Source: Cyathus striatus | Taxonomy: Eukaryota; Basidiomycota; Agaricomycetes; Agaricales; Nidulariaceae | Length of the DNA stretch: 64,000 nucleotides | NCBI GenBank assembly: GCA_025738555.1 | Contig: JAOVFP010000008.1 | Span: 4,216,001-4,280,000 of the forward strand | Direction: 5' to 3' | Shown here: positions 21,273-32,661 of the stretch, one piece after another | Numbering within the stretch: the first letter of the stretch is position 1 | Layout of the letters: the number at the start of each line of letters is the position of its first letter | The notes under the pieces: model-generated | What the model saw: the letters and a program-made list of their open reading frames with translations, nothing else | What the model was told of the DNA's origin: nothing | The model's database searches: none | Program-made: the position numbers and the translations under genes

Positions 21273-23193
21273 CCTTTCCACATACGCCCCTCCCTCTGCC
21301 ACCACCACCACCTACTCCAAGTCATGCTCTCCACTCCTTTCCCCTCCTCTCGCCGTCCTGTCTCCCCCAAGCACTACTCTCCACCGTGTCCACTTCCACA
21401 AGTCGTCTCTCCCAAACCTCGAGCTGTCCCGCAGAGTATATGCTGTCCGCGACGCATACAAGCAAATCATTCTCAACGCCGAGTTCAATCGTACCGCTTC
21501 TCCCCCTTCCGCCGTCCCCTCGCTCTCTTCCTTATGCTCAACTCTTGTTGGTCAAAACATGCCTTCTGAGCTCCAGAAGCCTGTTGATTATCTCCAAGCT
21601 CTCTCCGATCCAACGGCTGACTTGTACCATCATATACCTCTCCAGTATCGTGGGTACGTTCCCGCTCCTCCTCTTACACTCAAATCTAACCCCTTATCTT
21701 TCCAATTGCATAGCTGGACCTTGCTATCCCATGCACTCTCCATCATCCTCGAGGTCTGCCCACATACTTCCACTCTTCTCATCATCTTGCTTGATCTAAT
21801 CCTGCTCCACAAACTCCTACTCCAAGCTCAACAACTTCTTCCCGTCTTGCTCATCTACGCCATCTCACCATCCAACTCTTCTGCTTCCCCTCCTATATGC
21901 CACCCCGCACACGCTACCTTCCTGCAGGACCTCCTTGATCAGTGGCTTTCTGCAGGTTTCTCCGATACCGTATTTTTACACTCGCTATCCGTTGCATTAC
22001 AGGATGCCCCCAATCTCGATGTTTGGCACTGCAAATCCCTCTCAAAGTTGGTCAAGTCCGTCTCTCGCACCAATCTTTCGTGGGTTTTGCACTTGCTATG
22101 CAACCTGACCAATACCATTGCCGCACATGTAGAAAGCACTGTTCTCAACCCATCTATCACTGACACCTTATCGGCAAAGCTTTCCGCGTGGATGAGGCTC
22201 TGTTGCGATCGCTACATATCCTATTCCCCTGCCGAATTTAGTGCGTGCATTCGGTACGAGGTCTATCAACTCCTTCTTCAAGGGGGATCCCTCGGCTTCC
22301 CCCAGTGGGAGATAGCGAACCAGTCCAACAGTGTGAATTTGCAAGATATTCCCGACTCTTTCGTCAGCATTGCTACATCTTGGCTATCCTTTTCTAATGA
22401 TTTTCTCCACAAACCACAAGCCACCATTGTGGCCAACAAGCTGAAGAAGGTCAAGCCGCGTCCCTTCACATACAAAGATCTAGTGAGATGTCTGTATAGT
22501 AACCAAACAATTGCCGATTGTTGCTCATCCTTTCAGTCCTTTGCATCGTCCCTGAGGTCGCACGGCTTGTTAGAGCTTGAAGCTTCCCTCTTTGCATGTG
22601 CTCTTCATTACGTCGACGAGCCAAAGTATGAAGCGTTGCTCACAACGAACAACCAACCAGGCCAAGTAAAAATGCTTAAGCGGAAACTCTTAAATTGGGT
22701 TGAAGACGCAGAGAAACGTTGTTTCGGACCTCCGGATATTCTGGTATCTCAATGCATCCCCAACGTTAATGGTTTACCTCGACGCTCTCTTCCAAATCTG
22801 GGGGCCGGTAGTGGATGGATATGGGAGTCTTCTATCGGCTGCTGGATTCGGTCATCTCCAGCGAAGCCATCTAAAAGCGATGGGGGATGCCATCGAACAA
22901 AACGGAGACACCATCATGATCCTCAACGTCGATCGTTGCACGATATCAAGTCTCACAGGACCAACTATTTGGAGAGTGAAAAGACAACATTCAAGTCACT
23001 CCTTGCAAATGCGTTGTCTAACCGAGTTTCTTTACATTCATTTTCAGTGGAGGATCCAGATGATCCACAAAACCTAGTAACGTGCATCGCAGGCAATAGC
23101 TATGAGGACAAATGCGCAGCTGAGGCCCATGCTCAATCTGATGACTTGCTGGATTTATTTGCTTATAATATATCATCTCCTGTCAAATGTTAA
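21229..23193 (+). CDS. Unrecognised protein of about 655 residues
   Basis: Long open frame starting with the ATG at 21229 (MDNRLLRSLR). A 60-bp intron candidate (21654-21713, GTACGT...CATAG) lies in frame without a stop, so the protein is about 655 residues unspliced or about 634 spliced. The N-terminus is basic and Ser/Pro-rich and might be a mitochondrial leader. The middle is rich in Leu helices (LLIILLDLILLHKLLLQAQQ; LSWVLHLLCNLTNTIAAHV), suggesting a helical-repeat fold. The C-terminal third is more charged, with a KR-rich stretch (HRTKRRHHHDPQRRS) that could equally mean a missed intron or frame error near 22730, because a second open frame runs there in parallel. No known motif. Its promoter and first codons also exist as a truncated copy at 13833-14112. 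Confidence 0.6.
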   Translation: MDNRLLRSLRIKCHALSTYAPPSATTTTYSKSCSPLLSPPLAVLSPPSTTLHRVHFHKSSLPNLELSRRVYAVRDAYKQIILNAEFNRTASPPSAVPSLSSLCSTLVGQNMPSELQKPVDYLQALSDPTADLYHHIPLQYRGYVPAPPLTLKSNPLSFQLHSWTLLSHALSIILEVCPHTSTLLIILLDLILLHKLLLQAQQLLPVLLIYAISPSNSSASPPICHPAHATFLQDLLDQWLSAGFSDTVFLHSLSVALQDAPNLDVWHCKSLSKLVKSVSRTNLSWVLHLLCNLTNTIAAHVESTVLNPSITDTLSAKLSAWMRLCCDRYISYSPAEFSACIRYEVYQLLLQGGSLGFPQWEIANQSNSVNLQDIPDSFVSIATSWLSFSNDFLHKPQATIVANKLKKVKPRPFTYKDLVRCLYSNQTIADCCSSFQSFASSLRSHGLLELEASLFACALHYVDEPKYEALLTTNNQPGQVKMLKRKLLNWVEDAEKRCFGPPDILVSQCIPNVNGLPRRSLPNLGAGSGWIWESSIGCWIRSSPAKPSKSDGGCHRTKRRHHHDPQRRSLHDIKSHRTNYLESEKTTFKSLLANALSNRVSLHSFSVEDPDDPQNLVTCIAGNSYEDKCAAEAHAQSDDLLDLFAYNISSPVKC

Positions 23194-24789
23194 TGTTTAT
23201 ATCTTCCATAAGAATTTACCCAACTGCCAAATGTGATATTACATATAAAATGTCAACGGCTTACAGCGAAGTAGGTACTTGGTAAAAGCAGTTGGAACTA
23301 GCCTCGCACACTTGCAAAGGGTTTTGCACTTTGCAAAGGGTTTTCAACTTCGCTTGCACTTTGCAAAGTGATTGACAACATCGTGACAGCCTACATCTGT
23401 TCTCCTTGTCACGCTTGCACATATTTCGTACTTATATACCGTAACTCCACAGACACAATCAAAATTCGTGCACAGAATAGTTTATATGTATATTTAAATC
23501 GTATGTCTAAGATATGATGCTGTATGATTGATTTATCGCTGCGTTATTAACTGTAAAGTATGAATAATCGGTAAATTTCGGTGTAATTGGTACATATCAG
23601 TTGTCTAAGCTCGGAATTGTATGAAATAAAACATAGAATCTTAAATACCAAATGTAAATACATCTATATGCCAATTTTCAATGCTATCGGACCAGCCGAT
23701 GTGTTAAAAAGTTGCATTTTGCAACACCCCATGACTTTGCATCACTCATCAAATGATAGTATCATTACATGTCGGAAAGACGATAACTGAGAACAAAGGG
23801 TAGAATATATATATGTAACAGTGGTTGACCGCACACTGCACAGACAGACCTTAACTAAGCTGAACAAGAGAGAAGGCGAAATGCCGAGAATGTAAACAAG
23901 AACAAATGTGTTGTAATTTACTGCCAAAAAATTTCGAGTTCCGGCCCTATAACCCTACTAACTAAAGTTAGTGGGAATAACCAAAGCAAAGTCAGTGTAA
24001 GTAGTGTAAATTGACACATACCATATCAGCAACCCATGTGCTATAACATACCTTTTATTTCCTGAATACTTATGTGGAGTCAATCAATTACTGTACGAAT
24101 CAAATCAATTGGGCACCCCTTCGAGTGCGTGACAGGCCCAAACCACAATGTGATTTCGGCACATGAAGATTTGTAGTATGACATACCAGAATTTTCGGCA
24201 TTTTGAGCACTCAAGCTAGCCAAAAATTTGAATTATTGAATGTATTTTACTTGTAGAAGTAGTACAGGGTCATTTGACTACCATATATAGTAACCAAACC
24301 TATGGGTTTTTTATCACAAAGGGGTATGGGTATGGGGTATGGCTAAATCATGGGTTTTTACCAAAATCCCCCGCCTCCCAACTTGGGAGCCATCAAATGC
24401 CATGGGGTATAAGGAGTTATGGGTTGTCTCGGGTATGGGTTAGGAGGATTTCTACTGTATAGTAAGTACGCACTGCCCATGAGTTAGGACCCTTCAGCAG
24501 AGGGCGGTTTGCACTTCAAAGACATCGTATTTCCACAAAAAAAATATAGATATTCTGCAAGATGAGAAGCATACCTTTTGAACGGTATATGCATGATGTG
24601 CGTGCGAGGTCTCGATGTGGAGATGGTGTCGCATCTAAAAATGTTTGCAACACCCATCAAGTGATAGTACTATATAGGCTTTCCGTACGACGTAGTCACA
24701 ACAAAGCTAAACAACTTTACAACCTCACAGCGCTAGGCTTCGGCTTCGGCTTCAAATTTCAAGGGCTGTCCTTATCCACGTCTGTTCTT
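23194..24789. other. 1.6-kb intergenic region with short repeats
   Basis: No convincing gene. Two copies of TTGCAAAGGGTTTT (23312-23325, 23331-23344) and a third partial TTGCAAAG (23361-23368) lie close together. A TTTGCAACACCC-type segment occurs in related form near 23718 and 24645. Around 24300-24440, repeated GGGTATGG units resemble a decayed repeat, but I could not define its ends. Confidence 0.45.
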
Positions 24790-25086
24790 ATGTCGAGCAA
24801 ACAACAAGGCGCAAAACCGCTTCCACTTTCCGATATCCTCAGAGACCTTGCTGTTTTGCGGGCCTCTGGATGTAACCTGGCTTCACTTTTACCCAGCGCT
24901 GAAGATTCAAGTACTTCTCCTATTTTGGAAGCAACTGTTGCGGAGTCCCTTGAGTTTATAAAGTCATCGAGAGCTGTTCTTCGTATTCGGGATGCAGATG
25001 CCGTTGGGAAGCAGGGTAACAGAGTGGATGAGCTCAGGAATACGTTGGGAAACCTCGTTACTGTTCTGAAGGACAGTGAACGGTAG
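24790..25086 (+). CDS. Small unrecognised protein (98 residues)
   Basis: Single-exon frame from the ATG at 24790 (MSSKQQGAKPLPLSDILRDL). The frame is open upstream to 24562, but the downstream ATG gives a more typical start after a promoter-like stretch. The protein looks all-helical with a heptad-like C-terminal part (VDELRNTLGNLVTVLKDSER), so a small coiled-coil subunit of a larger complex is possible. No family recognised. Confidence 0.5.
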   Translation: MSSKQQGAKPLPLSDILRDLAVLRASGCNLASLLPSAEDSSTSPILEATVAESLEFIKSSRAVLRIRDADAVGKQGNRVDELRNTLGNLVTVLKDSER

Positions 25087-25960
25087 ATGAGCTTCGCAGT
25101 TGAAGGTACGTGATATTAAAACATAATACATGCATGTTAATGTAGGTTACTATAGATACACTTCTTACCTTTGAGGAATGCTCATGCTACTGTTAATGGT
25201 TGCAATACCGTTACTTTTTTTTTTTCAAAAAAACGGACGACTACTGTAAGGATTGTACATATATGACATTCAAGCTGGATCTCCAGATATTACAGCGATG
25301 TACAGCCCCATTCAAGCTCCAAGAGTTGATCGGAACGTTGTGTCCACCATGATATTATCGTTTCAGGCCACGAATGAGGGAAGTCCCAGATGGCTCCTGT
25401 GAACTTGCGCCGCCGCGATATACCTTGCGACAGAATATTCAATAGACTCTTCCGTCTTCCTTAGCGAGCGTTGAACTCGTAGCAGGAAGAGTCAGAGGGG
25501 GTTGGAAGATAAAAGTGCCTGATTTGACGATTATTATAACAGAGATGTTTTGATGGGGTTGACGGTATAGCTAGCAATAATTTACAGGCAATAGCTAACA
25601 CTTTAAATACTTCCACATGTACGGGATCGGATTTGTCGGAGGGCGGCCGATCACGAAACAGCAATAACATCCGCTGTTGCGGCGGGTGGTGCCCGACTGT
25701 GTCTGATTACTTGAGATGAATTCGAAGCTAGCTTCAAAGCTTGAAAATAAAGATCAGCGTCATGGTTGATTTTTTCGCATCCTTCTGGTCCTTGGATAGT
25801 GGAAGAATGGACACAGGCAGCAAAATAACCATGCCTGCGGTGGCACCTAGGGGTAGATCTTAGGATAAGCGTATACGATTTCAAATGTCCTTATCAGGCT
25901 GGAGTACGGAACCTGGATGAATGATTTATGTCTGTAAAAATTACTTCTCCTGGAAGCGAG
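25087..25960. other. Intergenic region before the ABC transporter
   Basis: No firm gene. The reverse strand has two open pieces (25461-25670 and 25651-25884) and a downstream piece (about 25385-25450, reading EESIEYSVARYIAAAQVHRS). I could not connect them with consistent splice sites, so a short minus-strand gene is possible but unsupported. Confidence 0.3.
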
Positions 25961-28900
25961 ATGAGGTAAGCCGAATATAAGGCCGGCCACGAACAACGAG
26001 GCCTCCCTCCCCTCAGAGTCCAACTGCGAGGACCGCTTTCTTTTCTTTCTTTATCGTCAGGCCCACCGACGAGATCAACGGCCGGGACGTCGACAATGTT
26101 CTTTTCCCTTTAGCAGGCCAGTCACTCGCCCTTTACCTGCTTCGCATACTTTCTCCTTCTGTTGTCTTGCTCGCAACTCTATCTCTTTTGACTACGCGTC
26201 CGCCGTCACTGTCATCAACTTCTCCTTCTCCAATCACATCCGTCGTTGTCGCCACCCGTGTTCCTCGTCGAGCCTTGATTCTTTTTCTTCTTTCTGTCAT
26301 TTCCTTTTCTTTTCTCCTTGATGGTCTTGTTTTCGTCGTTTATGCAGTTATTCAAAAACACTGGCCACCCTATTCCGGCATAGAAATTAATGCTGTCTCC
26401 GGCCTTGCAGCGTTTGCGGGCATGGCTGCCATTGGTGCATGGAAAGATGTGCGAGGCATCAATGTGTGGTCTCTTAGGAGACTAAGGCTTGCTGTTGCCA
26501 CAGCCCTTGGACTTGACATGTCTCTTGTCACTTTACTTGTCCTCGGTGCACAAGCTTCCCCGAACAGTGAGCCCTTTATGGTATCGTACAAATCGTTTTA
26601 ATTTTGCTCATATTTTATATTCTTTTTAGAGAGTCACTTTGGAATCGCTGCTCAACATTTGTTACATCTTATTCTCCCTGCTCTCCGCGTACTGTTACTA
26701 GCACTTCTGTTACTCGCGCTGTTCTCTTCTCGCGTAACATATTCTTCCGTTCAAGTTGAGGATGAGGAAGAACCTATAGCTACTGCATCTTCCTTCCTTC
26801 TACCATCAGAACCAGCAGCACAGCAATCTTCTGGTCTGTCAACAGGCAAATATGGGACGTTCCGATCCAGTCATTCGAACATTCATCATTCTGCTCCTGT
26901 GACACGAGCTGCCACGCCTGCACCATCTACAGGACCTGACCACAAGGTGAGTTTACCAAAAAAAAAATAGGTTCTTCAATGAATGATGATTTATTCTTTA
27001 GACTGATATTAAGCCTGAGATTGCCCTCGATCCCTCTTGGACTGAAATCTGGCGACGCATTCGCAGACTCTCGCCATACCTGTGGCCAACCAAGAGCCGA
27101 TATTTGCAACTGCTTGCCGTATGTATTGGCGGAACTTCTTTCTTCTGGCAGCTGAGAAGTGTTATTTTTTAGCTGTTATGTATAGTAGTTCTTTTATTAG
27201 GTCGTGTCGTTAATCTCGCGATGCCATTTACACTTGGAGAACTTGTTAGCATCCTAGAAGGCTCGTCTAATCGCTCTCCTTGGATCTTCCTGTTTGGGTA
27301 TGTGGGCCTTCGGTTCTTGCAAGGCAGCGGAGGCTTGAGTGCAATTCGCGACGTGAGTGTACTCTATTTGTCGAAGTTATCCAGGCTCAATGTTATTTAG
27401 GCACTATGGGCTCCAGTTATGCAGTTCTCAGACCGAGGTATGAAAAAAGTTACATTTGATAACCATATTTGACACTTAATTTCAGAAATGTCGCAACTTT
27501 CGTTTGACCATTTGCTTAATCTATCCTTTGCTTGGCATACCCGTAGAAAGACTGGCGAGATCTTACGCGTTTTAGATCGTGGTGCAGCAATTAATCATAC
27601 ATTCGAGGTAATTGTTCTTCGTGGGTTTGAGGAATGTGTCTCACTGTGAATGTCTGGTAGTTGATTCTTTTCAACATTATCCCAACATTCGTAGACATCG
27701 GCATCGCATTGATAATCTTCTGTTTCAAATTTGAATGGACACTTGCCGTTGTAATTTTCTTTGTTATGTTCGCCTATGGTCGGTTTCATTCCTTCGTCGG
27801 TTTTATCCTCACTCTCACGCGAACGTAGTTACCGCAAGTGTCATTCTAACAAGATGGAGAACTAAGCTCCGAAGACAAATGAATGATCGTGATGTGGTAT
27901 GTAATATCATTATCGTACTAAATGTTGCATGCGCCTTACATCACCTGCAGGTTACGCGGGGAATCCATACTGATTGCTTGCTCAATTACGAAACAGTGAA
28001 ATATTTTGGCGGTGAAGATCACGAAGGGGCCCGGTACTCTGAAGCTATCCGCGAGTATCAGACTTTGGAATACAAAGTAATAAGTACGTATATCATCTGC
28101 AAAATCTCCGTCATTTCGTTAATATTGCACAGTATCCTTGAATTTGTTAAATTTAGTGCAGAACTTTATCATCGTGAGTTTTGTTAAATGTTATCATGAA
28201 TTGTGTATATTCATTTTCGACCAGACTCTTGGTCTCCTTGTGGGATCATTGATCGTAGCTCGTCGCGTTACTGATGGTCGCTCAAAGCTAGTGACTTCGT
28301 CATTTTCATCACATATCTCGCTCAGGTATGAATTTAGTAACATGTATTAGATGGTGATTAATTTTTTTTTATGGACAGCTATACGGTCCTTTGAATCAAT
28401 TAGGATACATTTATCGCTCGGTTAACCAGTCACTGATTGATACTGAGAAGCTCTTGGCATTGTTGAATGAACCTACTGAAGTCAATGATAAACCAAATGC
28501 ACCCGACCTCATCGTAAATGATGGGGAAATTGAATTTGGTAACCAATAGTTTCAATGGCTGAGACATACACTGAGCTTTCATATTAGATAACGTTAGCTT
28601 CTCTTACGATGGTAAAACAACTGCTTTGAATGGCGTTTCTTTCAAAGTTCCGAAGGGTTCTTCTGTGGCGCTGGTTGGAGAGTCTGGATCTGGAAAATCA
28701 ACAATCCTTCGCTTGTTATATAGGTTCTACGATCTATCTGAAGGTGAAGGTCGAATTTTGATTGATGGCCAAGATATTCGGTGCGTTTATCCTTCCCTTA
28801 TGAGTTACGTTTATCACTGTTAATGAATCACGTTTTTCGTTTAGGGATGTTACTCAGAAAAGCTTAAGACAAGCTATTGGAGTTGTACCTCAAGACTCCG

Positions 28901-30409
28901 TTTTATTTAATACAAGCATCGCATACAATATTGGGTGAGGAAACTTCAGGTAATTCATCTGAAGGGTATTGATGTGATATTCTACTAGTTACGGGAAATT
29001 TGGCGCTTCCGAGGAGGAAATCGAAGCAGCAGCGAAATCTGCCCAAATGCACGATCGAATAATAAGTTTCCCTGACGGTGTGTTTCTTGCAAGTATAATT
29101 GTAAGATTGTGTTACTTACATGTTCAACAGGCTACGAAACCAAAGTTGGTGAACGAGGTGTTAGGCTAAGTGGTGGTGAAAAGCAACGAGTGGCAATTGC
29201 TAGGACGCTGTTAAAGAATCCTCCGATACTACTCTTAGACGAGGCTACCAGGTTAGTGTTGACGTCGTCATATTTACGGTATATTGACACGTAAACAGTG
29301 CATTAGACACTTCGACCGAAAAGGATATTCAAAAAGCTCTACAGTATCTCGTAAAGGGACGATCATCACTATCCATAGCGCATCGTCTATCTGTGAGTAC
29401 CGTTAGATTTATGTCGTGTCTATGTACTTATTATACATAACAGACCATTGCGTCTGCTGATCTGTACGTCTATTTTATTTGCTGCCGCTTCACTTCTGAC
29501 TTACCATAATTTTTATTTTATTTTAGTATTTTGGTGCTTAAAGATGGCCAGATTGTTGAACAGGGTACTCATAAGGAGCTCATAGCCCGAGACGGGTTCT
29601 TTGCTTCAATGTGGGCAGACCAAGTGTCAGCTACCGAGGATCCAAATGCATCCATCGCCGGTACGAGTATAAAGAAGGAAGCAACTGGGTATGACGTAGA
29701 CATCGGTGCTGGCACGGAAGAGAACCGTGACTCGCAAGACTCTATCGTATCTGAACCTGCTTACGAAGCACTTGGAACCCCAGCTGCCGATGCCGATTCA
29801 GCTCCCTCTGAGGACGTTAAGCCAGTCATTGTACCCAGAGAAGCTGTGGGTGAAGTACAAAGCGATGATGTTCCAAGTGAACCTACAGCTTCTGCTACAA
29901 TCGCGTTCCCTACAACTCAACCTGAGCAAGTTTCCGAGCAAGCCCAAGAAACTTCTACCGTGTCGGAGCAGCTAAAGTCATTAGATGAATTTACTGGGAC
30001 CTCCACAGATGCCGTACCCGAGCCAGTGAAGTTCCCCGGGTCGGACAATTTTTCCGATAGACCACCTGAGAGGTCTTCGACCCCTGGTGTTACATTTGAA
30101 GCCAATGTCAACTCACCTCGTACTAGCACGCCAGACCCCGAATCTGAACCAAAAAGAAAGCGAATATCTTCGCAAAATTTCCAGCGATTAGCACGGCGTA
30201 TATCTATCACCACGCGTCGCCAGAGCTCTTCGATCATACCGAGTCTGAAACGTGACCAGTCTCCAAGGGTGTCTGTAGATGACAATAGTACGCGAGGGGA
30301 AACGAGCGGAAGCCCTGCGCCTAGCGTTGCAGCCGGTGAAGACAAATCCAAGTCGAAGAAGGAAAAGAAGAAAGACAAGAAAGACAAGAACCGAAAAGGT
30401 TCTGTGTGA
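25961..30409 (+). CDS. HMT1: Hmt1/ABCB6-type half ABC transporter with N-terminal membrane extension
   Basis: Half-size ABC exporter of the heavy-metal-tolerance/ABCB6 group, found in vacuolar or mitochondrial membranes and handling metal-thiol or tetrapyrrole substrates. An N-terminal set of hydrophobic helices (about 26060-26740) precedes the core transporter. Core signatures are [34 protein letters not shown], Walker [15 protein letters not shown]-loop [11 protein letters not shown], signature [13 protein letters not shown], Walker [13 protein letters not shown], and switch IAHRLST. More than a dozen introns. The best start is a 5-nt first exon (ATGAG, 25961-25965) spliced to 26061. The C-terminus carries about 250 extra residues, Ser/Pro/acidic, ending in a Lys-rich [11 protein letters not shown] block. 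Atm1 is less likely because it lacks the extra N-terminal helices. Confidence 0.88.
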
Positions 30410-31081
30410 TGGCGGATGATTTATACGTGAATTTACACTACCTTCATTTTTACGACTTTTGATGACTATGCATGCCTTTCTTACGACCTACCTTACGGAT
30501 GTTATGGATGTTACGGTCTTCTCTTCACTACATATACTTACTGTCACATAACTACATTGATCCATCTATGTTACAATCCAGTTTTCATTACATCTCAACT
30601 TCTTGAATAGCATCGTTTATCACCTTCATTTCACTTGGTTTTAGAAGTACTTTGTAAAGAGCATTTTAACGCCATATCGAGGCTTGTTATAGAAGAATCG
30701 AGTTGACAAGAACTATAAAGGATGAATCGATGACTATTGGTAAGAGCATGTGGATGCCGTCTTCTCTTTCGTACGGTGTGGCACGAGGCCTGCCAGCAGA
30801 TTTCCAGCGGGAACTCTTTGAAATCAGGGACCTGATTTGGACCTCAAATGGAAAGATGTGTGAGTAAAACGGGAATAGCGTGGCTGATTGCTGATGTAAT
30901 ATAGCGGAGTTTTAATGTGGCTGGTCTTGTATATAAAATTGCACGCCATATTCGAAGTCATCTTATCCTCCTTCTCCTCTACTTCCACTACCGTCCTTTG
31001 GCTTGAGTTCCGTTCTCGGTTTTCATTCTTCATTCAGGTCCTCATATATCTCGTCTCCATATATAATATAAGACAATCATC
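30410..31081. other. Intergenic region: 3' end of the transporter and promoter of the RRM gene
   Basis: No coding region found. The sequence just before the ATG at 31082 is C/T-rich (TCCTCCTTCTCCTC around 30965), as in many fungal promoters of highly expressed genes. Confidence 0.5.
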
Positions 31082-31935
31082 ATGTCCTCAAAGGTTTATG
31101 TTGGGTCAGTCTGCGTATTTGCATTGGCGGTCATCGTACTTCTCCTCACGCGAAGGAGAAGTACAACTAATATCAACCTGATCTAGCAATTTAAGTTGGA
31201 ACACGACTGATGACACCTTGCGTCAAGTGAATAGTTGTTCTCCAGTTGATGTTGCCTCCTAGTTATTGAATGCTGTTTTTCCAATTATAGGCATTTTCCG
31301 ATTTTGGTTCGATCACTGATGTACGCTGTCTTATCTTATAATTTTTTCCGATGACTCTTCTGTGTTTCGCGACTACGTAAGAATGAGTTGGCTGATTCGT
31401 GTTTAGTCAATCGTCATGCGTGACCGTGATACTGGTCGTTCCCGCGGATTTGGTTTCGTAACCTTCGGTAATCAGACTGAAGCTGAAGCAGCTATCGCCG
31501 GATTAAACGAACAAGAGCTTGATGGCAGACGCATTAAAGTTAACCTTGCCAACGCCCGCGGTGGAGGCGGAGGTGGAGGTGGAGGTCCGTTAAGCAATGA
31601 GTTGACTCGAACGAAAATATTTTAACACGCAGATTTTCAGGTTATGGTGGTGGCGGATACAGCGGCGGTGGTGGTGGAGGTAAGCTTTCCTGATGTGATT
31701 TATCTGAAGATATGTGTGCGAACTTAAAGAATTTATTGAAGGCTACAATAGCGGCGGAGGCTACTCCGGTGGTGGATATGGTGGCAACAGCGGAGGTGGT
31801 GGTGGATACGGTGGTGGAGGGTACGGGAGTGGCGGATACGGTGGCAATCAACAAGGTTTGTGCTTTTTGTGATGTGGACAATAAGTTGCTGACGATTGCA
31901 TTTATCTAGGTGGTTACGGCGGCGGTGGTTACTAA
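31082..31935 (+). CDS. Glycine-rich RRM RNA-binding protein
   Basis: Small single-stranded RNA-binding protein of the glycine-rich (GRP/CIRBP) type, used in RNA chaperoning and stress responses. Splicing gives an N-terminal RRM: KVYVGNLSWNTTDDTLRQ (RNP2 is VYVGNL), AFSDFGSITDSIVMRDRDTG, then RSRGFGFVTF (RNP1). A Gly/Tyr tail follows (GYGGGGYSGGGGG, GGYGGGGY). Seven exons; the first ends inside the Gly of VGN, and the last three introns all split Gly codons in phase 1. The stop at 31935 follows GGGGY. Confidence 0.92.
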
Positions 31936-32364
31936 ACCGTTCAAGCTTCGTTCCTTCGCCGTTTGGGCACCTGTTGGACAATATGCACTATGATATCTGT
32001 TTCCCGTTTCTTATTTCCTTCACCGTTTCATGGCATCACTACGTCGCAGACTCGTTTCTTCTGTCACTCATTTCATTCCGAGCACACCGTTTTTTGTCTT
32101 TGGTTTCATTGCAGTCTCGACCATAAAACCAGTGTACTATACGATACATGATTGTTGCTGATTCTCGTCTTCATCGTTAGGGGATGTGTCTTCATTTACC
32201 ACTGTATTACCTGAATATATACCGGGAGCTACTGTTGCGAATTACAAGTTAAATGACTCATCTACATCAGCGAAGATACTAAATGTATATACATGAGGAA
32301 GAGGGGAATTCGAAGAAAGCTAGAAAAAGCGGCGCTATATTACGCAAGAAACGTTACATTAAGT

Positions 32365-32372
32365 TCACGTGA
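32365..32372. promoter_or_regulatory. TCACGTGA palindrome (first of two)
   Basis: Perfect 8-bp palindrome with a CACGTG core, 290 bp before the HMG-box ATG; a candidate bHLH site (Cbf1/Tye7-like). Confidence 0.45.
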
Positions 32373-32440
32373 TAAAAGCGTGATCTCGTACATGATATCT
32401 AGGCAGATCTAAGATCAGTCGCCGGTCTAAAATTGTTTAA

Positions 32441-32448
32441 TCACGTGA
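32441..32448. promoter_or_regulatory. TCACGTGA palindrome (second of two)
   Basis: Identical palindrome 76 bp after the first, in the same promoter. Paired sites strengthen the case for a real regulatory element. Confidence 0.45.
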
Positions 32449-32661
32449 TGGTTTTCTTTGTCCTAATTAGGGATGGGTCCAAATAAAACCACACGCACCC
32501 ACAACCACCCATAAGCCCAAAAAGGAATCAAGTCGAACCCAATTTCCCGTCCTCTCTCCTCTTTCCTTCCTCATCCTCTTCGTCCCCCATCCTATCCCTC
32601 TCATCGGAAGATATACCCCCAAACCCTATTTACTTTTTAACCTATCACGTTTACCTTCAAA

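Larger units (their letters stand above)
31936..32661. other. Intergenic region with two TCACGTGA sites
   Basis: Promoter of the HMG-box gene. Two TCACGTGA palindromes lie at 32365-32372 and 32441-32448, and a C/T-rich tract (TCCTCTTTCCTTCCTC) near 32557 precedes the ATG. No coding region. Confidence 0.55.

Noticed and set aside
24284..24460. Possible MITE with GGGTATGG units and TACTATA-like flanks
   Set aside because: I could not find matching inverted ends or a target duplication, only loose similarity.
25264..25884. Possible minus-strand gene before the ABC transporter
   Set aside because: The open pieces could not be joined with consistent splice sites and phases, and no family motif is visible.
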